Below, in pieces: positions 58,153-64,000 of a stretch of DNA of 64,000 bases (its first letter is position 1; each line of letters opens with the position of its first letter). The position numbers and the translations under genes were made by a program. Below the pieces are notes generated by a model that was given only the letters and a program-made list of their open reading frames with translations, ran no database searches and was not told the origin of the DNA. The stretch comes from Pelotomaculum_C sp050950345 (GTDB lineage: Bacteria > Bacillota > Desulfotomaculia > Desulfotomaculales > Pelotomaculaceae). The stretch covers positions 124,001 through 188,000 of the forward strand of contig JBMNHK010000007.1 of assembly GCA_050950345.1 (NCBI GenBank), in the 5' to 3' direction.

Positions 58153-59037
58153 ATGGCAGATAAAGGAACCTGGACTGTGAAAAAAGGATTGGCTGAGATG
58201 CTCAAAGGTGGGGTGATTATGGATGTTACTACGCCAGAGCAGGCCAAGGTTGCGGAAGAAGCGGGCGCCTGTGCAGTAATGGCCCTGGAAAGAGTCCCTG
58301 CTGATATAAGGGCAGCCGGCGGAGTGGCGCGTATGGCTGATCCGGAAATAATACTGCGGATTATGGATGCTGTCACAATCCCTGTAATGGCCAAGGCCCG
58401 TATTGGACATTTTGTGGAGGCGCAAATTCTCGAGTCTCTTGGGGTTGATTATATTGATGAGAGTGAAGTACTGACCCCTGCAGATGATAACTTTCATATA
58501 GATAAGAGCGCATTTAAGGTGCCTTTTGTTTGCGGCGCCAGAAATCTGGGGGAGGCGCTGCGCCGGATCGGTGAAGGGGCAGCCATGATCAGGACTAAAG
58601 GTGAACCAGGCACAGGTAACGTGGTGGAGGCTGTCCGTCACATGAGAATGGTGATGGGAGAAATACGCCGGGTGCAGAACATGCCCAGGGAAGAACTGAT
58701 GACGGCCGCCAAGGAAATGGACGCGCCATATGAGCTCTTGCTTCAGGTGGCCGAGGCAGGCCGTTTGCCGGTAGTAAACTTTGCTGCCGGCGGGATCGCT
58801 ACACCTGCCGATGCTGCGCTAATGATGCAGTTAGGCTGTGACGGTATCTTTGTGGGTTCGGGCATCTTTAAATCCAAAGATCCGGCTGCAAGGGCAAAAG
58901 CAATTGTTGCCGCTACCACCCATTACAACGACCCGCAGATCCTGGCGGAAGTATCCAAAAGTATCGGTGAAGCCATGCCTGGCTTGGAAATTGCTAGTAT
59001 TGCTCCGTCTGAGAGGATGCAGGACAGGGGTTGGTAA
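58153..59037 (+). CDS. pdxS: Pyridoxal 5'-phosphate synthase, PdxS subunit
   Basis: 294 residues from ATG 58153 (GGAGG at 9 nt). Builds PLP from ribose 5-phosphate, glyceraldehyde 3-phosphate and ammonia. GTWTVKKGLAEMLKGGVIMDV, EAGACAVMALERVPADIR with its lysine sites downstream (AKARIGHF), IRTKGEPGTGNVVEAVRHMR and NFAAGGIATPADAALMMQLG are the family blocks. Paired with pdxT. Confidence 0.97.
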   Translation: MADKGTWTVKKGLAEMLKGGVIMDVTTPEQAKVAEEAGACAVMALERVPADIRAAGGVARMADPEIILRIMDAVTIPVMAKARIGHFVEAQILESLGVDYIDESEVLTPADDNFHIDKSAFKVPFVCGARNLGEALRRIGEGAAMIRTKGEPGTGNVVEAVRHMRMVMGEIRRVQNMPREELMTAAKEMDAPYELLLQVAEAGRLPVVNFAAGGIATPADAALMMQLGCDGIFVGSGIFKSKDPAARAKAIVAATTHYNDPQILAEVSKSIGEAMPGLEIASIAPSERMQDRGW

Positions 59038-59125
59038 AGGCGCCACGCATTTATTACGGCACTGATACATATGCGTTGCGGAAGGATAACCCTGCCGTAT
59101 TATTACAGAAAGGGAGTCGTCATAA

Positions 59126-59713
59126 GTGAAGGTAGGGGTTCTGGCCCTTCAGGGCGCCTTTAGAGAGCATCAGAAAGCGTTCCAGTCCTGCGGGGTGGAA
59201 ACAGAGCAGATTAGAAAGCCGGAACAACTGGCTAATATATCAGCCCTGGTCATCCCCGGTGGAGAGAGTACCACTATAGGGAAACTGTTAATCGCATACG
59301 ACCTGCTTGATCCGATCAAAAAGCTGGGAGAACAAGGTATGCCGGTGTTTGGCACTTGTGCCGGTATGATCCTGATGGCCAGGGATATAGCCGGTTCAAC
59401 CCAGCCACGCCTTGGTTTTATGGATATTACAGTGGAGCGCAACGCTTTCGGCCGCCAGGTGAACAGTTTTGAAGCAAAACTTGATATCCCGGTTTTAGGA
59501 AAGGACCCATTCCCGGCGGTCTTTATCAGAGCTCCTTACGTTTTGCGGGTAGAAAGCCCTGTTGAAATACTGAGTACTTTTGATGAAAAAATCATCTTTG
59601 TCCGCCAGGGCAGGTTTCTGGCTGCGGCCTTTCACCCCGAGCTTACCGGGGACTTGCGGGTGCACCGTTATTTCCTGGAGCATTGCTGTAATCCGAATCA
59701 GCCAAACAATTGA
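59126..59713 (+). CDS. pdxT: Pyridoxal 5'-phosphate synthase glutaminase, PdxT subunit
   Basis: 195 residues, start GTG 59126 (AAGGGAG upstream). Class I glutaminase with GVLALQGAFREH, IPGGESTTIGKLL, catalytic Cys in PVFGTCAGMILMA and the His/Glu pair in AAFHPELTGD. Passes ammonia to PdxS. 88 bp after pdxS. Confidence 0.97.
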   Translation: MKVGVLALQGAFREHQKAFQSCGVETEQIRKPEQLANISALVIPGGESTTIGKLLIAYDLLDPIKKLGEQGMPVFGTCAGMILMARDIAGSTQPRLGFMDITVERNAFGRQVNSFEAKLDIPVLGKDPFPAVFIRAPYVLRVESPVEILSTFDEKIIFVRQGRFLAAAFHPELTGDLRVHRYFLEHCCNPNQPNN

Positions 59714-59812
59714 GAATATATTAATATTTTATAAGCCTATTGCATAAAAATGTTGGATGTAGTAGCATGTAGTATAAACTTAAATATAAGGGGGATTACC
59801 CCTGATAAACCC

Positions 59813-60061
59813 GTTGAAAGGGTAGAGTAATCCGTCGTAAATCCTCTCAGAGAGCCGGTGGTGGCTGTAAACCGGCAGGAACGGCGCAGATGAAATTGGC
59901 TCCCTGGAGGGGGTCTGCTGAAAACAGAAGTAGGCAGGCACGGTAGTTCCGTTACAACATGCTCGAGAGGTCCGGATAGATCCGGTCAATAAGGGTGGCA
60001 CCGCGGGAGAATATCCTCTCGTCCCTAAAATTTTACCAGGGGACGGGGGGTTAATTTTTTT
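59813..60061 (+). promoter_or_regulatory. T-box riboswitch before the aminotransferase-serA operon
   Basis: The T-box AGGGTGGCACCGCGG is at 59992-60006. Upstream lies stem I with AGAGAGCCGG and its hairpin ACCGGC-type arm, then GAA-ATT-GGCTCC (59892-59903) in the usual specifier position. Downstream the terminator stem (60015-60025 with 60040-60050) is followed by eight Ts. Binding of an uncharged tRNA should favour antitermination. The base after TGG is C, predicting a tRNA with G73, which fits serine, whereas the apparent specifier ATT would read isoleucine; see findings. Confidence 0.9.
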
Positions 60062-60113
60062 TCAACCAACAAATTTTAATGATAATTTTAACTTTCAGGA
60101 GAGGGGCCTTAAA

Positions 60114-61262
60114 ATGCAAGATAAACAATACCTGATGATTCCCGGTCCGACGCCGGTTCCCCCGGCTGTGGCGGCTGCTATGTCCAAACCAGTGTTCGGA
60201 CACCGCAGCAAGGAATTTGCTCAGATGTATAAGCGAATAGTGGAAAAGCTACAAAGGCTTTTTCAGACCAAAAATGATATATTTGTGTTGACAAATTCAG
60301 GTACAGGCGCTATGGAAGCAGCTATCGCCAATACCGTAACAGCCGGGGATAAAGTGTTGGCCCTGGTTACAGGTAATTTTGGGGAACGTTTTACCAGGAT
60401 TGCCAGGGCTTACGGTGCTGAGCTCATTGAGGTTAATTTTGGCTACGGTAATGATGTGGATCTGGCGGTAGTAAAAGAAAAGCTGGCCCAGCACCCGGAT
60501 GTTAAAGTGGTGCTGGCAACCCAGAACGAGACTTCTACCGGGGTATGCAATGATATTGCCGGTATCGGGGAGCTTGTGGCTAAAACACCTGCTTTGTTCC
60601 TGGTAGACGGGGTCAGCGGCGTGGGGGCCATTGAAATTAAAGTGGATGAGTGGCAGGTTGATATGCTCTGCACGGCTTCTCAAAAAGCGCTCATGCTGCC
60701 GCCTGGTTTGTCTATGATCAGCGTAAGCGACAAGGCCTGGGAGATCGTCAATAACAACAAAGCGCCTAGATTTTACTTCAGCCTCCCGGCTGCAAAGAAA
60801 GTCTATGGCGAATGGAATACCCCTTACACGCCGGCTGTGACCCTCTTCTACGGGCTGGAGGCGGCCCTGGACATGATGGAAGCAGAAGGGCTGGATAATG
60901 TGTATGCCCGCCATGGGTTATTGGCCCGGGCCGCCCGGGCGGCCATAAAGGCACTGGGGTTGCGTCTGCTGCCGGAAGAACGCTGTGCCTCCAATGCCCT
61001 GACAGCTTTTTGGGGTCCGGAAGGAATTGCTGCCGACGAACTGCGCAAAATAATTAAAAATAAATATGGTGTTAGCTTTGCCGGTGGGCAAGGTGAGGTA
61101 AAAGGGAAAATTCTGCGTATAGCCCACATGGGTTTTGCAGATAAAATGGACATAATTATTGCTATAGCCGCGTTGGAAATGGCATTGGCGGATGCCGGTT
61201 ATCCCGTGCAACCCGGCGCCGGGGTTGCTGCGGCACAGTATGTGTTTTTAGGGAGGTTATAA
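60114..61262 (+). CDS. Class V aminotransferase (serine/alanine-glyoxylate type)
   Basis: 382 residues, start ATG 60114 (AGGAGAGG upstream). Starts MIPGPTPVPPAVAAAMSKPVFGHRS, typical of the serine-pyruvate/alanine-glyoxylate group; the PLP lysine is in CTASQKALMLPPG and TNSGTGAMEAAIAN binds phosphate. Because serA follows with a 1-bp overlap, it probably transaminates 3-phosphohydroxypyruvate or hydroxypyruvate in serine synthesis, standing in for SerC. The exact substrate is inferred. Confidence 0.88.
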   Translation: MQDKQYLMIPGPTPVPPAVAAAMSKPVFGHRSKEFAQMYKRIVEKLQRLFQTKNDIFVLTNSGTGAMEAAIANTVTAGDKVLALVTGNFGERFTRIARAYGAELIEVNFGYGNDVDLAVVKEKLAQHPDVKVVLATQNETSTGVCNDIAGIGELVAKTPALFLVDGVSGVGAIEIKVDEWQVDMLCTASQKALMLPPGLSMISVSDKAWEIVNNNKAPRFYFSLPAAKKVYGEWNTPYTPAVTLFYGLEAALDMMEAEGLDNVYARHGLLARAARAAIKALGLRLLPEERCASNALTAFWGPEGIAADELRKIIKNKYGVSFAGGQGEVKGKILRIAHMGFADKMDIIIAIAALEMALADAGYPVQPGAGVAAAQYVFLGRL

Positions 61263-62845
61263 TGATGAAGGTACTGGTCCTTGACGGTGTTGAGGAGGAA
61301 GGTTTAGCGGCGCTAATGCTGCATCCGGATATAGAAGTGGATGTTCGTAACAAGCTGACCGAGGATGAAATTTGCGCTATTATCGCTGATTACGATGGTA
61401 TGATTGTTCGCAGCGCCACCAAAGTGACCGCCCGTATTTTTGAACACGCTGACAATCTTAAAGTAGTCGGCCGGGCCGGTGTCGGTGTGGATAATATTGA
61501 TCTCGCGGCAGCTACCGATAAGGGTGTGTTGGTTGTCAATGCTCCTGACGGCAATACCATCGCCGCCGCGGAACATACCATTGCCATGATGATGGCTTTG
61601 GCCCGCAATATTCCCCAGGCTTGCAGCACTTTGCGTGCCGGCAAGTGGGATAGAAAATCCTTCATGGGGGTGGAGTTGCGGGACAAAGTGCTTGGGATTA
61701 TCGGTCTGGGACGGATCGGTTCTGCTGTGGCCAAGAGGGCCCAGGGCCTGGAAATGAAGGTAGTTGCCTACGATCCTTACCTGACGGAAGAAAAGGCACA
61801 ACTCCAGGGCGCACAATTGCTACCCTTAGACGAACTCTTTAAGACAGCTGATTTTATAACCTGCCACATCCCCTTAACCAAAGAATCCAGGCATATCATT
61901 GGGGAAAGGGCTTTAAGCCTGATGAAACCGGGTGTGCGCATCATCAACTGTGCCCGGGGCGGAATAATTGATGAGCAGGCTCTTTATGAAGCCATGAAGG
62001 ACGGCAAGGTAGCCGGAGCTGCCTTTGATGTTTTTGAAGATGAACCCAATACCACCAGCCCGCTTTTTGAATTCAATAATTTTATTGCCACGCCGCATCT
62101 AGGCGCTTCAACTTCGGAGGCCCAATTATGCGTGGCCTGCGATGTGGTGGATGAAATTATCGCGGCGCTGCAGGGGGAATTCGTCAAAAACACGGTCAAC
62201 ATACCGCCGATGAACCCCAAGGTGATGGCAATCGTCAAACCATATCTTACCCTGGCTGAGAAAATGGGTAAGTTTTGTGCTCAGTTAATAGACGGGGCGG
62301 TCAATACCATTGAGGTCAGCTACAGTGGAGAGTTGGCCAATGAGGAAGTAGCCCCTATTACAACTACTTTATTGAAAGGTTTTCTGGATACAATTATCCA
62401 AGTAAGGGTTAATTTTGTTAATGCGTCCAGCCTGGCCAGAAGCCGGGGTATTAAGGTAATCCAGAGACTGGCTTCCGGTGATGATGATTATGCCAATCTG
62501 CTGACGGTCAGGGCTGTTTCAGGCAAAGGGGAAATAACCATAGCCGGAACGAATTTCGGCAAGAAAGATCCCAGGATAGTCGCCATTGACGGCTACCGTG
62601 TAGACGCCGTGCCGGAAGGCAACATGCTCTATGTACCCCATATTGATAAGCCGCGGATTATCGGCCCGGTATGCAACATCATCGGCTCCCAAAATATCAA
62701 TATATCCGGCATGCAGGTAGGCCGGAAAACACTGGGTGGCCGGGCTGTGATGCTCATCAACGTAGATGCGCCTGTTCCTGAGGAAGTTATCCCTGAAATC
62801 ACCAAAGTTGACGGGGTGCTGGGCGTTAAAAACGTCAGCCTCTAA
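61262..62845 (+). CDS. serA: D-3-phosphoglycerate dehydrogenase
   Basis: 527 residues; ATG 61262 or 61265, GGGAGG upstream. Oxidises 3-phosphoglycerate, the first step of serine synthesis. NAD-binding domain with GIIGLGRIGSAVAKRAQGL, catalytic Arg in NCARGGIIDEQAL and His in ATPHLGAST, then the ~130-residue intervening domain and a C-terminal ACT domain (~455-527) that usually binds serine for feedback control. Last gene of the T-box operon. Confidence 0.96.
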   Translation: MMKVLVLDGVEEEGLAALMLHPDIEVDVRNKLTEDEICAIIADYDGMIVRSATKVTARIFEHADNLKVVGRAGVGVDNIDLAAATDKGVLVVNAPDGNTIAAAEHTIAMMMALARNIPQACSTLRAGKWDRKSFMGVELRDKVLGIIGLGRIGSAVAKRAQGLEMKVVAYDPYLTEEKAQLQGAQLLPLDELFKTADFITCHIPLTKESRHIIGERALSLMKPGVRIINCARGGIIDEQALYEAMKDGKVAGAAFDVFEDEPNTTSPLFEFNNFIATPHLGASTSEAQLCVACDVVDEIIAALQGEFVKNTVNIPPMNPKVMAIVKPYLTLAEKMGKFCAQLIDGAVNTIEVSYSGELANEEVAPITTTLLKGFLDTIIQVRVNFVNASSLARSRGIKVIQRLASGDDDYANLLTVRAVSGKGEITIAGTNFGKKDPRIVAIDGYRVDAVPEGNMLYVPHIDKPRIIGPVCNIIGSQNINISGMQVGRKTLGGRAVMLINVDAPVPEEVIPEITKVDGVLGVKNVSL

Positions 62846-62886
62846 AGAGAAAAAGAAGTGTAAGTAAGACGAAACATATAAACAAT

Positions 62887-62937
62887 AAACAGCCCTGATC
62901 CGGTCTTGTGCTCTGCCCGGATCGGGGCTGTTTATTT
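62887..62937 (+). terminator. Terminator of the serA operon (possibly two-way)
   Basis: 17-bp stem AAACAGCCCTGATCCGG with CCGGATCGGGGCTGTTT (one G-U), then TTTATTTT. It also lies just past the end of the minus-strand permease gene. Confidence 0.85.
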
Positions 62938-62964
62938 TGCCTTTAGAACTTGTTAGGCTAAGGT

Positions 62965-63801
62965 CTAGTTTTTTACAACGGCACGGGTGAGGCGGTCGAG
63001 GATGATCGCCAGGATAACAATGCCGATGCCCCCTTCAAAGCCGAGACCAACTTCAAGCTGTGTGATAGCTCTAAGGACGTCATCTCCCAGTCCACCTGCG
63101 CCGATCATGGAGGCGATAACGGCCATGGAAAGGGAGAGCATAATGGTTTGGTTGATGCCGGCCATAACGGTAGGCATCGCCATGGGCAGCTGTACTTTAA
63201 ACAGCATTTGGTTGGTGGTGCTGCCAAAGGCCTGGGCCGCTTCAATAACGTCCTCCGGTACCTGGCGAATGCCCAGTTCCGTAAAACGAATTACCGGCGG
63301 CATGCCGAAGATTATGGTGGAGATAATGGCCGGGACTGTACCCAGGCCAAAAAAGATGATCGCCGGGATCAAGTAAACAAAAGCCGGCAGAGTCTGCATG
63401 AAGTCCAGAACCGGACGGACCACCTTGGATACCATATCGTATCTGGCTGCCGCAATGCCGGTAGGAAGGCCGATGACTACTGCTACGAGCACCGCTGCTA
63501 TAACCAGGCTTAAAGTGCTCATGGTATGCGACCAAAGGCCTAAGATATCAAGGAACCACAAGCTCAAGGCGCTAAATAAGGCAAAACCCCAGCCTTTAAG
63601 GCGCCAGGCCAGAAGAGCAAAGACGAGGATAATTATTAAGGAAGGCGGTGTCTGAAACAGCCAATTCACCGCGTTATACAAGTATAAAATGATATCGGCA
63701 ATAGCCCCAAAAAAAGCGCTGAAGTTAGCGGATAAATAATCTACAAAGGTTTCAACCCATTGAGCCAGGGGAATATCAAATGGAGTGATATCCAGATCCA
63801 A
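62965..63801 (-). CDS. Glycine betaine/proline-type ABC transporter permease (ProW/OpuAB-like)
   Basis: 278 residues, start TTG 63801 with GGGGG 7 nt upstream. Six or so membrane segments; the binding-protein-dependent transport motif is EAAQAFGSTTNQMLFKVQLP, and VRPVLDFMQTLPAFVYLIPAIIFF is typical of ProW/OpuAB. Imports osmoprotectant such as glycine betaine. The binding-protein gene lies upstream on the same strand; no ATPase gene is in the window. Confidence 0.92.
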   Translation of the reverse strand: MDLDITPFDIPLAQWVETFVDYLSANFSAFFGAIADIILYLYNAVNWLFQTPPSLIIILVFALLAWRLKGWGFALFSALSLWFLDILGLWSHTMSTLSLVIAAVLVAVVIGLPTGIAAARYDMVSKVVRPVLDFMQTLPAFVYLIPAIIFFGLGTVPAIISTIIFGMPPVIRFTELGIRQVPEDVIEAAQAFGSTTNQMLFKVQLPMAMPTVMAGINQTIMLSLSMAVIASMIGAGGLGDDVLRAITQLEVGLGFEGGIGIVILAIILDRLTRAVVKN

Positions 63802-63870
63802 ACTTTAACCCCCTTATTCTGTTTAGTTTGTTTATGTAGGCAAGAGTTGATAGTTTTTTTGATAGAACAG

Positions 63871-63894
63871 CGGAGCCGTTTTTGGGGGCTCCGC
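63871..63894. promoter_or_regulatory. Intercistronic hairpin between binding protein and permease
   Basis: CGGAGCC/GGCTCCG around a T/G-rich loop, without a T run on the minus strand; perhaps an mRNA-stability element that raises the binding-protein level. Confidence 0.5.
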
Positions 63895-63905
63895 CATCTG
63901 AAAGG

Positions 63906-64000
63906 TTATTTCAACCACTCATCTACCAGGCCACGGTTCTTTTCAATCCAGTCTTTGGCGCCTTTTGCCGGATCACCTGCATCTTGGATGGTGGCCATTA
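63906..64000 (-). CDS. Glycine betaine ABC transporter substrate-binding protein, C-terminal end only
   Basis: Only the last ~31 codons are in the window: ...DPAKGAKDWIEKNRGLVDEW then LK and TAA at 63908-63906. This tail is typical of OpuAC/ProX substrate-binding proteins, and the permease follows 104 bp downstream. Confidence 0.8.
   Translation of the reverse strand, partial: MATIQDAGDPAKGAKDWIEKNRGLVDEWLK

Overview
The window comes from a spore-forming, probably anaerobic and sulfite/sulfate-reducing low-GC Firmicute of the Desulfotomaculum/Pelotomaculum (Peptococcaceae) kind. Evidence: the dnaA-dnaN-recF-remB-gyrB-gyrA origin region, spore genes (sleB, ypeB, yyaC, a spore-type Lon protease), a DsrC with both C-terminal cysteines, a selenocysteine-containing peroxiredoxin, a SCIFF peptide with its radical SAM maturase, many TTG starts and strong GGAGG ribosome sites. 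Genus is an inference; comparing the complete 16S gene would settle it.

Layout. 1-12 kb, mostly minus strand: ypeB (cut by the window edge), sleB, dsrC, then plus-strand selenoprotein peroxiredoxin, then namZ-like muramidase, rlmH, murA, a gluzincin-like membrane protein, a TPR protein, a LysM/G5/M23 peptidase, and the SCIFF maturase with its precursor peptide. 12-15.9 kb: nicotinamidase and nicotinate phosphoribosyltransferase (NAD salvage), an orphan Nif11/NHLP-type RiPP precursor, and a Lys-Glu-Gly tRNA cluster. 16-25.4 kb: the conserved minus-strand cluster rpsF-ssb-rpsR-mazG-like-yybS-rplI-lon-dnaB-FAD dehydrogenase-purA. 25.5-32.5 kb: a carbohydrate-binding protein, DUF951, M18 aminopeptidase, cvpA, ykvI, yyaC, a phosphoribosyltransferase and a divergent larC. 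32.5-41.4 kb: DUF554, parS, parB, parA, rsmG, mnmG, mnmE, jag, yidC, yidD, rnpA, rpmH, all minus strand. 41.4-51.6 kb: oriC elements on both sides of dnaA, then dnaA, dnaN, recF, remB, gyrB, a structured RNA, a small membrane ORF and gyrA on plus. Transcription diverges at 41.4-41.8 kb, as expected at a replication origin. 51.6-57.4 kb: one complete rRNA operon, 16S-tRNA(Ile)-tRNA(Ala)-23S-5S, whose 23S carries an insertion in the helix-45 position. 57.5-64 kb: a thioesterase, pdxS-pdxT (vitamin B6), a T-box leader before a class V aminotransferase and serA (serine synthesis), then a minus-strand glycine-betaine-type ABC permease and the end of its binding protein.

Points of interest. The peroxiredoxin reads through an in-frame UGA at its catalytic position, has a SECIS-like hairpin just downstream, and lacks the usual resolving cysteine. 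sleB and recF each look broken by one extra base in a six-base homopolymer. A 120-nt RNA closed by a long perfect stem lies between gyrB and gyrA and fits no class I know. The dnaA-dnaN spacer holds a DnaA box followed by five CTA triplets, matching a DnaA-trio unwinding element. No CRISPR array, prophage or insertion sequence was seen.
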